64,000 nucleotides of DNA from Sympetrum striolatum (Eukaryota; Arthropoda; Insecta; Odonata; Libellulidae): positions 12,772,001-12,836,000 of the forward strand of contig OX388348.1 in assembly GCA_947579665.1 (NCBI GenBank), in the 5' to 3' direction. Numbering within the stretch: the stretch's first letter is position 1; each line of letters begins with the position of its first letter. Both the position numbers and the translations under genes were made by a program. The notes beneath the pieces were generated by a model that was not told the origin of the DNA, ran no database searches, and saw nothing but the letters and a program-made list of their open reading frames with translations. Positions 48,280-60,929 of this stretch are shown piece after piece.

Positions 48280-48795
48280 TACACACCCAAAAAGTAGATA
48301 AAATACAAATAAAAACAATTAAAAATAAACCAGCAGCAATTCCATTTCACGTGCATTCCAGTAAATAATTTTTTGTTTAGGTCGTATTCTGTATACGTAC
48401 ATATATGTTAGCTTTGGTATATTTTGCTTCTTCTTATTTCGTATAATCATGTATATTTATTTAAAATGTGTTATATTCTTTGTTTGTTAGTTGTATTTAC
48501 TGTAAAATAGTCGAAAAACTGTATGTGAATCTTTGAATAAATAAATAAATATAACTTGTACATATTCCAAATTAATTGTAAAATATAATGTCCTCAAATC
48601 AAATCCTTTGTAATTAAGACTTAATATAATAATTTTAGGGGTACATAAATACTATTGTTATATCGGTGCCAGTCACATATTTTTGTAATGACCAAGTAAT
48701 GGAATTTTGGATTACGCACATTACAGCATCAGTTGGTAAACGTGCCCAAGCGTCGTTGGGTCACACCGAGATGCAAACGGAAAAATATACAGAAG
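48280..48795. repeat. Dispersed repeat, copy B (partner at 7.47-8.05 kb)
   Basis: Shares with copy A the blocks ACCAGCAG (48329), AACTTGTACATATTCC (48553), AATGTCCTC (48588) and the long GGGGTACATAAATACTATTG...CATCAGTTGGTAAA...ACCGAG block. Copy B carries its own extra piece at about 48371-48551 that ends GAATCTTTGAATAAATAAAT, which looks like the 3' end of an inserted LINE or SINE. Confidence 0.75.
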
Positions 48796-49920
48796 ACTTA
48801 ATTATCACACCAGCTACGGCACGAGGCCAGTTCAGGAGGTACTGAAAGATTACTCAGGCATGACTTACAAATACGAGATATTTTAATGATCTGCCGTAAC
48901 AAATTTGCATAGATTAAAACAGCTGAAGGCGTTCTGCATCGCTAAGCGGCATCAAACTAAGGAGCGCGGTGAAATCATTTGTATAGAAAAACCTGGTCTT
49001 ACAAAGAATTTCGTGCAGTCATGCATGGTTATTGAAAAGTAAACGTTTGCAAAACTGTGAGGAGAAACAAATATATATTTATATAAGTTCCACTGCAGCG
49101 AATAGCCTTGCTTACGAAGATCGAATCCATTGAAGTATTTTCAGGATCATCAGCTTGCGATGAATTTGTTTAGTACAGCAACAATTTGTGGCTCTGATAA
49201 CGTGAAATTTAAATGATAATAGTATAAAACATTAACTCGACGGATTGGGGAGTTAAATGGTGAATGAAATAAACTCAATTTTAATAGATACTGATAAAAT
49301 TATATTCAAGATTTACTTTGCTCAATGCACAAAAAATTCGTTTCCGATGAAAAGTGATAATATTTTATTCACCATAAGTTTCTAGATAATTAATGTTTAA
49401 GTTTTCTGGTGAAATGGAAAGAAAATATGGAATCATTAGCTATAGATATTCCTAAATAACGAAGAGCTAAAATGGTTCCATCTATTTAAAGAATGACATC
49501 TGCAGCACATGAAAACGTACCCAAGATTAAAAGAGCACCAGTCTTCCTTTCGAATAAATTCCTGCGATACAACAGCCACCAATGAGACTCAAATGAAAAC
49601 GCGTTTTTCGCGGAATATCTTAAAAACGATGAAAAAATAAAAGATGGCTCGAAATTGCGAATATTACATTACGATTCCAAAAGTAGACTTTCTAACTCGT
49701 CCTTTTGACGAACAAAAGAGCAGGAGGGGCATGTTCCTCTCGAGCGAAATGATCTTACAACTTCCTGATGTGTTACGCACTGCCTCGATAAGGAAACATA
49801 CGGCTTTGCCTACGCCCACATCAAAAGAAGGAAAAAATGGGATTCGAAAGTTGTAATACCTACGCATTCTAATTATCCAGCCTACGCACGAAGTTTCGCT
49901 TCAGAGAGGGGTAATAAATA
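48796..49920. other. AT-rich DNA, no gene seen
   Basis: Nothing recognised. Frames at 49644-49867 overlap on both strands. Confidence 0.4.
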
Positions 49921-50600
49921 AAAACTTACTCCATTTAATAGGAAGGAAAATAACTAAATAATTCCAGCTACTTGGTGGAACTTAATCATGCTGAATTGGA
50001 GAGGATAACGGATTTTACCGCATAATTAGAAAATGAGTTTATGAATGAATTTTCTTAACCGATACGACTTTTATTTTATACATTTTATGTTTAAACAGAA
50101 TGAATTATAAATCAATAAAATCATACTCCATTTAATAATCAAGAGATTCACTAAATAATTCAGGCGATACTTGGTGTAAATTTTAGTTAGTACATTCTAT
50201 TCGTAAACAGAGTCAGTCATAGTTTTTCGTGGTTCTGAATCTTGGAGAGACAGTAAAAATGTAGTTCATTAAATACGCACGAAAATCACAAAATAATTCA
50301 ATTCAAACTTACTGGAAATAATCCATGATTAAAAACAAAGAAAAAATGATCATCAGAGAATGCGCTAAAGCCACAGATTATAGTTCCATAGAGGTATGAC
50401 CTAATTATTTTTACCAGCAAATGGTGCTAAATGACCGTAGATGTCCACGCACCACAATAAAAAAACAACAAAAAAACAACAATTCTTGAAACCGATATAA
50501 TTTTTAGTTTAATATGTCACGTGAAACAAGAGTCAGTTATGGTTTTTCGCAGTACTAAACCTTGGACAGCCCATAAAAATATACGTAGCGTGATGAAATA
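49921..50600. repeat. Old, nested local duplications
   Basis: ACTCCATTTAATA followed by CTAAATAATTC and CTTGGTG occurs at 49928 and 50125 (197-bp offset), with a weaker third trace near 50264-50330. AGAGTCAGT(C/T)AT(A/G)GTTTTTCG with CTTGGA occurs near 50209 and 50529 (320-bp offset). Confidence 0.65.
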
Positions 50601-52645
50601 CATAATCTCAGAACCGGGAGCTAATAAATAAGAAGTAGAATGAGTAAAACTGACTTAACACATTTTGCCTCCTCCCTGAATAGCTCCTACTAAGGTATTG
50701 CTATAAATAAGTTTTACGACTCCACGATAGGATAAAACATGTAAAAGGTATTACTAATACTAATTACGTACGTAAACTCACTGGAATTGGAGCCAAGAAG
50801 GGTGAAATCTCGAAGATATTAGCCATGTTTAAAGGCAACTTTAAACGAGAGCTTTCCCTGATGAAAATTTGCTTTCTTATAATTTCAGCAATTAAAACGT
50901 CAATTTTTACACAATATATACAATCACATGACTATATTTTTAGCTTATCTACGCAATGAAATCATAACATGAAGAATAGTTTAACCACTATATGTTGTAA
51001 CCATTTAATACATAAAGTCTTGAATAAATAAAAATTAAGAAATCAACTAACCATGAATATACAGGAAAATCTTTATTATCGTTAAGCTAATTGAATCTTC
51101 CCGTGTTACAGCATTTCCTCTCTGACGATTCTTGGGATCTGAAAATGTCATTCTTACTATCTTACAACTTTACCCCGACACTGATAATCATTTCATTGCT
51201 ATCAACATCAATATATTCCACAAGGAAAAGCCTGGAAACATGATAAATAATTTTCGGGTATTAATTACCGTGGAAAATCCACCAAATCACAATAGTTTTT
51301 TCAAGCCTTCCCATACTTGAAACCCTTCCCACTGAGTGAGAGACGTCCAGGAAGAAAACGAACGATTAATGAATGAATGAAGTTTCTCACAGTTGGGGCG
51401 ATGCGCTATGCAAATGAATCCTGCAATTCATGCTCTCCGTAACTGTTTCAATTGCCTTATCTCTTCCCACTCGAGTCCAATCAACTCCTTGACCCTCACC
51501 TTTACCCGAATCTCACGCAGTGATATATTAAAACTCTTTTCACGGATATAATTTCGCACGCAGGAAATACGAACCCCGTCTTTTTTACCCACAGTCTAAT
51601 TAAAAAAGAACCACGATCAATTTTCTTAATAAGCAGCACTCCTTGGTATGGCAACAAAGTCGGGATGGAACTGAGAACGAATAATTTATTGCTACATCTT
51701 AGACCATGGTTATACAAAGATAGATATGTATTTAATACATTCCTTTTTTAGTATAGATAATGAATTTCAATATAATACTTTTCAACAACACTGTGCTATT
51801 TCAATTCCTAAACATTTCTCTCTAATATACAATGCTACAATTAAAAACCTCATCAAACTTTCACAATTTAAAAACCACTTTACGATTATAACTTTTTACT
51901 TAAATTTCTTCACAAAATAATTTCTCCCAAATTTTATTAATGTAAATGAATGAAATGCAAGTCATGAAGGAAATAATAAAATATAAATTACCAAAGAAAT
52001 ATTTATGATCTTCAAGATCTAATTTTTCGTAACCTGAAAACTATTAGGCTAAATTATGACTTATTCAATCTCCTGTATTAACTGACTGATGAAATGGCTT
52101 TATAAGTTTATATAATCCAAATTAATCACTATCGTACAGCTACATTCGAGCTTATTAAATCTCCAATAAAACCCAATCACATCAAGCTCAAGGAGTGTAA
52201 ATAATCAAATTAGAATATTACTAAGGGCAAGAACTTTACGAAACTTCTTTATGATAAACATACATATATATTTTCCAATACATAAATCTTGTGTAAGAAT
52301 GATGACAAAAAGTCAAGAATTCCCATTATTTTCATGATATTCATTTGCAAAACATAGAAAAGTAAATTTTGAGAAACAGCTAAATTGATTGTTACTTATT
52401 AAACTCGAAATGTTTTCGCAGAACACGAGCCAAATCTTTTTCAGCTTATTGGACTTTATGGCCTTATCAATGAATAAAGATAAGGATAAAATGAATATAA
52501 CCTCCATCTTCATAGCTCAAAATAGTTTCGAAGACATCTTGGTAATGGACCAGCTTAGGAGAATGCAATACCCTCCTAAATCCGCGTTGAATCCACCACA
52601 TTTCGAAACCAACTGTACACGGCATTCCCAATGATTACACCCCTT
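50601..52645. other. AT-rich DNA, no gene seen
   Basis: No recognisable gene, RNA or repeat over 2 kb. Confidence 0.45.
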
Positions 52646-53000
52646 CGATTCCTGACACACGCGACGAGGGATGCGGTGATGAAGAAAATGCCGCATCTAA
52701 CCGACGAACGTACGCTAAAAACCAATCAGCCACGCATGCGCAGTCGCCTCGCGGAATCTCGCATCTCCTAACATTAGCACGCAAGTCGTCGAAGTGAGAA
52801 ATAAGGCCTATTCACAGTCCGCAGATGGCATGGGCTGCACCGAGGAGGATATCGCGGGCGAAGCTGAGTTGTGGCAGCTGGGGTTCGCTGGGGCACAGGG
52901 AAACAATCGCGTGGGGGCGTCGTGAAAGGGAGGCGCTCGATCTGACGGCGACGGGTGAAAGAGTTATTGCCACAGAGACGAAAATAAGCCTGCAACCATT
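52646..53000. promoter_or_regulatory. CpG-rich patch with CCAAT and NRF-1-like motifs
   Basis: In a strongly AT-rich setting this stretch is CpG-dense. ACCAATCAGC at 52721-52730 is a good CCAAT box, and CGCATGCGCAG from 52733 matches the NRF-1 (insect Ewg) palindrome, 5 bases on. Downstream to 52990 CpG stays frequent, and minus-strand frames of 73-78 codons and a plus-strand frame of 67 codons occur, none recognisable. The motif pair is typical of TATA-less promoters, but direction and transcript are unknown. Confidence 0.4.
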
Positions 53001-53136
53001 CCGAGCGAGGCGCATATCCCTTTTATGATAGGTCGCACCACCTAGCAACTCGTAACTAACGACACAATGACAGTAAATAAGAGCTCCGTATTCCCATGCT
53101 GTTTTATGAACGTTTGTTTATCGAGGAAAATAGCAA

Positions 53137-53272
53137 ATAGCAACTGGAGAAAATAGAAACTAAAGTATGCACATAGAAATTGGTTTAAATAACAATTTGA
53201 GCATATAGCAACTTGAGTAAATAGCAACTTAAGTACATAGCAACTGGAATAAATAGCAGTAGAGGTACATAT
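53137..53272. repeat. 16-bp minisatellite, eight units
   Basis: The unit consensus ATAGCAACTTGAGTAA (last base A or C) starts at 53137, 53153 (with 4 extra bases), 53173, 53189, 53205, 53221, 53237 and 53253. The units from 53189 on are the most alike. Confidence 0.9.
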
Positions 53273-54045
53273 CAAAAAGAGTAAAACAAGCCCTATTTTA
53301 CGAAATCGAACGATATGATCATGAATTATTATTTATGTTAATTAAGTTACAATTAAGCGAAAGATAGCAAGCAACATTTTCATTAAAGGAAGCGGTGTCA
53401 AGCGACAATTTCATATTACTTAAAATCATAAAATAAAGTCCCCTACTTTAAAGTAAACTTTTCGTTTAGCACTCTTGGTAGAGTGCATTATCAACTACAT
53501 TGTGGATACAGATCATTACCGAAAATATATAAGAAAAGTGCGCAGTAGTAAATGTAGGCACATATAATGCCTCGCAACTCGCAGACAGTAAGCAGCAATC
53601 ATGATCAGAAAAATATATCTACAATGCAAATTGAAACACAAAAAAATACATCACTTCGTAGTAAATAGAAGCGCACAATAATGGAAACAATAAACAATTT
53701 GAACTAAAAACATATAGGCGACCGATTCTTTGCTTTGGATATACAATTTTGAATTATTTTCAAATAATTTCGCCATTTTTCTTTTAGAACTAGATCTATT
53801 TACTAATAAGGGCGGTAAATATCCTCAAGTAGACATTCCAGCTTTTCAACTTAAAGATGAAAATTACTTACATCTTGCCTATGACTCTCTCTCTCTCTCT
53901 ATCCTTCCTACGAATTGGATTAAAGGGATTAAAAACGCTTGTTTACTAAAGTACTCAAATACTGCCGTTCATAGCAACAGAGGCACATAGCAACATAGGT
54001 AAACAAGCCCTATTTCACCGAATCAAACGAGATAATTAGGAGGAA
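53273..54045. repeat. Flank of the minisatellite with a second two-unit array
   Basis: At 53971-54002 two further 16-bp units (ATAGCAACAGAGGCAC, ATAGCAACATAGGTAA) occur. Both arrays are followed by the same flank: ACAAGCCCTATTTTACGAAA at 53287 and ACAAGCCCTATTTCACCGAA at 54003. So array plus flank form a duplicated module about 715 bp apart. A CT microsatellite lies at about 53885-53900. Confidence 0.8.
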
Positions 54046-56509
54046 AACGAGCACTTAACAATCATTTAGAAAGATTGAGCATAATCACGGCTTTCCGAAT
54101 GTCGGATATTTTTTTAAAAGCAGAGCCATCTTGTTTTTGTGGCAGCATTTAATTCGCGGAAAGGAGCTCGGGTCAACTTCCGACTTTCGTTTCCCTTCTC
54201 GGACTGTGGCCATTTTCCACCGCTTTTTTTTAACGCCCTAACGGTTGAATAAATGAGCGCTAATTTGCTTCTCCCTTAACTCTTCCAGGTCTTCTCCTTT
54301 ATAAAGATTAAAATTTCATCCTTTTTATTTCTAGAAATTCATTCTAAAAGATAAACAGAGAGAAAAAATTCCAGTGGAGGACAAATAAAATATTTATACA
54401 GAAATAAATACTCCACCATGAGCACACACTATTATAAACTCAGTGAGTAAACGGCAAAAAAATGAAGCAGAAATAAGAGATATTTTGAAGATATTCGTAA
54501 GCAAAATACTGGGAAGTTAACTTTCAGATACGGCTAAATTGAAGGCATTCAACTGAATAGCAATTTCGAAATCTGACAAATAAACAAATATTTTCGCAGA
54601 AATGTTTCCAAGAAGGACTAAAATTTTACAAAAACCAGATTAAAACCATTATCCTAAAGTAACGCTATTTCATATTAAGAATTAATTAATCATAGAGTTT
54701 TATATTTAATTTTCCCACAGGAACCAGAGGTACTTTATCACAACTTTACATAAAATTTCCATCAACAAAATTGTCCAGAATTCTCGCAAATAATAACTGC
54801 TTCAGAGAGAAAAACATCCCCAGGAAAACTTTCCAGATTTCAATATGATGAGGGATAATAAATACGTCTAAGATCAAGGCCAGATACCTCAACTCCAGTA
54901 AATAAATTATCATGTATTCATTTATTAAATTGATAACGTTATAAAAGTGAATTAATTTTGAAAGATAAATAAAGACAAAGTTTTGAAATTGAAAATATCC
55001 GAATTATTTTCAAGAAAAATTAGGTATTAGTGAGTTATTACTTGAAACTATTTGACGCATGTATAATGAAATTAGTTAATAAATGAAATAATTACAATGG
55101 AAAAGAAATACAATGTTTAGCGGTATTACAATGGATTATTAAATGTTGTTGCCAATACAATATATTCAATGTCATAATATAGCATGTATTTTTTATGTTC
55201 ACTATCCGATATTAATGAGTTTAATACAATGTTAGAAGAAAAACAACTACCTGCAAACTAAATATATATTTCTGATTTTCATAGAATAAAGCACATAACA
55301 AGGGGTAAATTATAAAACACGGAGAATTAAAGCAGGCTATGAAACGATTTACGTCGAATAAAGAAAACAGAAAGCATTACTTTCACAGCTAAAGTGCACG
55401 ATTGCGAATTCTTTCAGGGTCACATATGATCATCCACAACAGATGAACTCCATCCAAGCAAAAACCAATTCTTCAAAAGGCTAGGTACACAGTCATCCAC
55501 GGAGGTCGGATAGAAAACAGCAAGTGGCAAGTATTCAACTGTTTACGCTCTGAGCGACTAATTAACTCGCTGCCTTACAATCCTAATCAAGTAGGCCTGT
55601 CACTGTTTCGTCCATCACAATTACAATCAGCTCGCTTTCGTTCGATACGCATCCCCATTATTGCGTCACTCCTCCCTTTTGTATCGGTAATGAACCCATC
55701 TATCGTGAATGGCGGCGTTTTCCCATTATGAGAGGAAAAGGCAAAACATTGGAATATTAAAGAAAAATGAAAAGCTATGGGAAACAAACAGTGATGACAA
55801 CAGGGAATACAGTTATGGCCTAGAATGACTTCCTCCCATGAATGGAAACCGTGTTCTCTATCTCAAAATTACTCCAAGAAAGAATTACTAAAATAGTGAA
55901 AGAATCATCATCATCATCACATTCTGTAGAAATACTGTACATATTTCTCAAAAATTTTAAGCTTAATTTGAGTCACAGTAAATAAAAACATGTCAAAGAG
56001 AGGTTTTATAATGTTACCGAAAGGAATCGTCTTCAGAATAGATCCATACCATGGATAATGGTAGACAAAGATGATAATTACACGACCTTTAACGCTATCG
56101 CCGCGATAAATGTAGTAATTTTTGTTAAAAAACACCATATTTATATATGCTTACCATGCGTTACTTAGATACGACCTCTATGGTTTTTGTAATTAATGTT
56201 CATTCTACTTACACCAAAGTAATAGAGGAAATTCCGGCGCATAAAATGATAAGTCTCCGAAAGATATTTGACCTTTTTCCTTTCACGAGAAAATGCTCTT
56301 GACTGATAATTACAAGTGCTTAAGAGCAGCTTTTTGGGCTAGCTAAACCCTAAATTTCATCAATAATTCCTTATAAAAGTGAAGATGCTCAGAAAACTAC
56401 AACAATACAGAAGAGAAGCACTGTACAGTATAATAACAATACAACTAATATGTAATGATTAGAAAAAAATAATTAAGAGAATCTCAAGAATAAAAATTAC
56501 ATTTTTGCA
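54046..56509. other. AT-rich DNA, no gene seen
   Basis: ATC microsatellite at about 55906-55920. No other feature is recognised in 2.4 kb. Confidence 0.45.
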
Positions 56510-56805
56510 TACGAATACATTTCACAATATTACAACATTACCTGTGGTGTATATAATATTCAAATCCCGATGATAGATACTTATATAAGCCACACAAACA
56601 AGCATCTACTTATAAAAGTATGGCTCACATCAGCCTAAAATTTCAAAAAGAAGACGATATTTGGTAAACCAACCTATTTCTCAATGTTACAACATCAGTT
56701 GTGCTCGTATAATATCCAACTATAGCTTAAGCATACCGAAATAAGCCAACCATACCAATCCAAAAATAGAAATAGCTCACATGAGCCTAATTAGCAGCAT
56801 CCAAA
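56510..56805. repeat. Diverged tandem duplication, about 142-157-bp period
   Basis: TTACAACAT with (C/G)(T/C)(T/G)GTG and TATAATAT at 56530-56560 recurs at 56687-56715. ATAAGCCA at 56585 recurs at about 56732. GCTCACATCAGCCTAA at 56633 recurs as GCTCACATGAGCCTAA at about 56775. Offsets shift because of indels. Confidence 0.75.
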
Positions 56806-57565
56806 TCATCCCTGCGTATCCAGGGGCCCACAAAAATGTGTCTCCAATCATAATCAAAAAAGCGTGAAAAATGTATCGAACACATCAGAAAAATCCCCAT
56901 CAAGGCCCGGAAGGACTTGACGGCGAAAAAAGTACACGAAGATAACGACAAGCCGAAATTAGCACTCCTTTTATAAAGGTGAAAATCGACCTACGAGGGG
57001 TGAAAAAATCATCACGGGCACCATCCTTCACCGCGACTCTTTTTCCTTTTAATTCCACACGCACTGATAATCGCGGACTCCAATTTCCGAATCCCTTCAC
57101 ACTGTCGCGAGTCCCTCCCAGTTCTTCCGATACAATCATCGCATCCCGGAGAGACAAGGGGCCGAAAATCAATCTGCAAAACCGGACCCGTTCTCCCCTT
57201 TTTCTCTTCGGGTAATTATCAACGGCGAGGCCTGTAATGAGTGAATCGCTACTGGATACGAAATCGGTGCCATTCGATCGATACCCTCGGATGAGACTGT
57301 CAGCCCCATTTGATTGGACCTCCGCGGAGTCAGCGTTTAAAGTTTTCGCGCCGCGGTTTCTCTGTCCCCTCCCTAAAGACGAAAATTGGACCACCTACGT
57401 CACGCTCAGATGCTGCGAATTGCGAGGGGATGCTGAAATATTGCTGAATGGGGGAATCTCGGCTGACGGTGTCAACGGCGCAGGAGGTTTCTTTCTCACG
57501 GAGACCCCAGGGGTTGGATTATTAAAGATACTCGCTCCAATTTGGTTAAGGATATGTATGAATTA
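56806..57565. other. Balanced-GC block with unassigned frames on both strands
   Basis: CpG is more frequent from 56900 to 57480. The minus strand is open for 164 codons (56900-57394) and the plus strand for 109 (57237-57566). Neither shows a recognised domain. Similar in character to 15.4-15.9 kb. A single exon cannot be ruled out. Confidence 0.3.
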
Positions 57566-58141
57566 ATCGCGCTTTGAAACATTTACGTTGGCATGGATTT
57601 AATTACGGTTATTACGACAAATGTACCGTCATTTACCTTTGAATCACACATCGGTCACCAAAAGAATTATAGGAAAGGTTGAAAACGTCCAACAAATGTC
57701 AAATTAATTGAAAACCAATAACCTAATCCATAGATTCCCTATGCAGTACATTTCATGAAATAAAATATGGTGGTCCAATATTTATTTCAATTTTTGAGAG
57801 TGTTTTAGAGTTTTTAGAAAACAAAAACCTCATTTAAAATATAATATAATGAAATGGAAACCATACACGGCTTTTAAGCAAGGTAATTCTATACTAAGCA
57901 GGCTAGGGGTCCATGTAAATTGAAAGGGATCCACGCAAAAAAGGTTTGAGAACCTATAATCTGAACCATCTGTAAACGTAAAGCCATAAGATGAATTACG
58001 TAGATTACAATTTATACCATCAAATATAGAAAAATTGTTCTGTAACATACTAGTATTAGTGAGCGAGTTCAAGTGCACTGAATTGGTAATTGCAGTACGC
58101 ATGATAACATAAATTTATGCTTTTTGTTCTATTGTATAGAA
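57566..58141. other. AT-rich DNA, no gene seen
   Basis: Nothing recognised. Confidence 0.4.
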
Positions 58142-58176
58142 TCGATAGGTTAGATTCGATAGGTTAGATTCGATAG
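58142..58176. repeat. 14-bp tandem repeat, 2.5 copies
   Basis: The unit TCGATAGGTTAGAT is present twice exactly (58142, 58156), followed by TCGATAG. Confidence 0.9.
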
Positions 58177-60465
58177 CTAACGAACAACGAAGGACATATT
58201 AACCAAGTAAACTTTCAGGAAGGCAGAGGTTGACACTTGTGTTTTTAAATTTTTCGTGAACAGGAAGAACTTTTGAAATTTCATCAAACTTCCTAAACAC
58301 TTAGTCACCTTGAAAATGTCACTCACACGATTCCTTTCTGTCTGCTACAAAATAGAAAGTACAAAATGCGACGGGAAATTGCGTACAGAGAAACAAATAC
58401 TCTGGAAACTTCTAGATAATCATTCGAGGAGGATAATTAAATTCTTCCCGTAACGGAATTCAACAGTTGAAAATGAGTAATAACGCCAGAAATGAAGTTA
58501 TAGGGGGAGGAAATAGGGCATTAAGTAGGCGACGAGTTTAAATACACCAAACACGAACAGGAAATCACAGGACATGAAGAGAGGAATCCAATAACATGCA
58601 ACGCCGCTAGATTACTTTCCAATTCCTTCCTTCCTCGCAAAAAAACTTGATAAGTTAGGGGAGTTTTTCTATTCCACATGACTTTTTTTTAAGTAGCAGT
58701 TAAATGGGAAGTTTCCTGGATAAATAAGCTGATTTGATTTCGTAAGTAACGGGAAGAAATTCAACTAAAATGAGGAAGCAACAAAGAGATAAGTATAACC
58801 TTTTTTTACTTTAGTAGTGAGGAACCAATCCCGTCATCGCAATTGGCAAAGGTTTATACATTCGGAATATAAAACCTAATTCCTAATGAATGCCAATTGA
58901 CAGACGAATGACCTGGAAAAAGATAAACGTATTACCTGAGAGAAAGAAATTTTAAACAGCTGAATTTTTTAAGTAAAGTAAAAGACTCAGTACTACTCCA
59001 TCGTTGATCTTCATATATAATTTAATTAGAACCTCTTCAACTGACATGAACCTTGGTTAACTTTATTTACGTAAAAGATTATATAAAATATATCGGATAG
59101 AATTATTGAGAAATATTCCGAGTTACAAAACAGCGGTGTATGTCATACAATAGTGAGAATAATAATGCCATAAATGCAGCTTAATCATCGTAAAATTCCA
59201 TAGGAATCAGATTTCACAAGGAAGTACTTCAAAAAGGAAATACAAGTGCACAAGTCGAGTAAAAGATCAAGATTAAAGAGTTAAGGCTATTATGGGTAAC
59301 AAAATATTAGCAAAAATACTTTTTTCCTTCAATTTAATTCTTCATGAAATAATATCCAATTATTCTATTTCCAAAACAAATGAAAATGTTCATAGAACGG
59401 GCAAAGTAAGAGCAATGTAATAATAAACACAATAATACATTTAAGGCATATTTACTGGTAATAGGAATGATAAATCACACAAGACGATTGAGAATAAAAA
59501 TAAAATACAATAAAGGAGGTATATACAATAGGAGAATATTTCCAAATGAAGCATCCATTAAAATATTCATAATGATTAGATAGTTCAGAGAAATAAAAAA
59601 ACCACAAGTTTCCTTGGAAAGGAATTCATAATAAAGATGGTCCAAGCGCAAAATAAATTCCCATAAAGGATCTCAGTAACTTAAGAGGAAACATTTAAAA
59701 AAATCCCTCCAATTCAAAGAGATGATAAAGAGCAAGCTTTCGATGTACTCCGCAGTTTCCGCAATGGCGTGGGTAGCAGACTTTTTTCTTTATTTGGTTC
59801 AGCCCGGATTAATTGAATTTTCACTTTCTGCAGTCACGGTCTTGATTTCCTGCCCTTTTTTCCCGTGGGATTTCATCAAAGCGCTAGACTGTTCATAAAT
59901 ATGACGAGCAGAAACGTCTGTATCTCATCCAGCCATACTAAAAACGAAATGGTAAAATTCATTCCCAATAGAACTGAAGAAGGAAGGATTTTAGCTAAAA
60001 GAAACAAAGGAATTAAATCATCTAGAGAATGGCGTGTACGAGGTCTTCCTGATGGAAATAAATTCTTCGCGTTCCGTAGAAATAAGAGTTAACTTAGATT
60101 TAAATTTCATCGAGGGACAAAACACTAGTAATTGTTCAAGAGTTTTAATGCTATTGAAATATAAATTTGTGACAAAGTAAAAACTATACTATATTCCTTT
60201 TCCCTAGAGAAGATTAAGAGTCTTTTAATCGGTTTCTGAAAACAAATTGAAGTTAGAATATCTCTATTTCACCGTCTAGTTCAATTAGTCATGTAAACTT
60301 AAAATACAAACAACTTATCCTCAATTCGCTTAGCGAGTAAATTACTGAGATTTTCTCAAAATTTCTAATATCCTGGCCATGATTACATTTATCTAAATTA
60401 AGCATAGAAAAATGTTTTGGTGACATCAATCAATGTGTCGACGAAGCGAATGGTATTTAAAGGGG
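58177..60465. other. AT-rich DNA, no gene seen
   Basis: No recognisable gene, RNA or repeat. The 75-codon plus frame at 59865-60092 is unassigned. Confidence 0.45.
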
Positions 60466-60580
60466 AATATTAAGGACATGAACCTAACGAATAGTAGAAC
60501 ATGTGCGAGAATGTTCCTTATGTGAAATGGAACAGATATCCTTTACATATAAATGATGGAGGTTCGAACAGCTAATTCAG
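60466..60580 (+). mobile_element. SINE-like unit related to the one at 37.9 kb
   Basis: AATATTAAGGACATGAACC, TAACGAATAGTAGAACAT aligns with AATATTAAGGCAGAAGAAC, TAACCGAATGGTAGAACAC at 37.88 kb. A B-box-like GGAGGTTCGAACAGC follows at about 60559. Confidence 0.5.
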
Positions 60581-60862
60581 TGGGAACATTTCTTCGTTTA
60601 TGGGTTGAAAAAGACTAAAAGAATGACCAACTTATCGCACAACCACCAAAAGTTGGGGGATTAAATGATTAAGCGTGAATTCAGAGTAAAATTATATATA
60701 ATACTCCCTGACAGATTATGTACACAAATATCACGTAATCTATCGTTGATTTCTGCAGAGTATTTATTTTAGTTTCTAGCGCATTTAAGTTTGATTTTCT
60801 GCCCACATCTTAAATGTAAATTAAATAATAAACGCATACAATAAGAAAATTTGGCCAGAGAC

Positions 60863-60876
60863 CACTCACGTGAGTG
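60863..60876. promoter_or_regulatory. 14-bp palindrome with E-box CACGTG
   Basis: CACTCACGTGAGTG is a perfect palindrome centred on CACGTG, the core bound by bHLH factors. Function is not shown, and it may be chance. Confidence 0.4.
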
Positions 60877-60929
60877 AGTCGCGGTATTAAATAATTAACT
60901 GATTAGTTAAATCCTAAATTATTGCTCCA

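Noticed and set aside
53137..53272. CRISPR array
   Set aside because: The repeats are contiguous 16-bp units without unique spacers in eukaryotic-type DNA. It is a minisatellite.
58142..58176. Interstitial insect telomere repeat (TTAGG)n
   Set aside because: The unit is 14 bp and contains GGTTAG only once per unit. It is not a TTAGG array.
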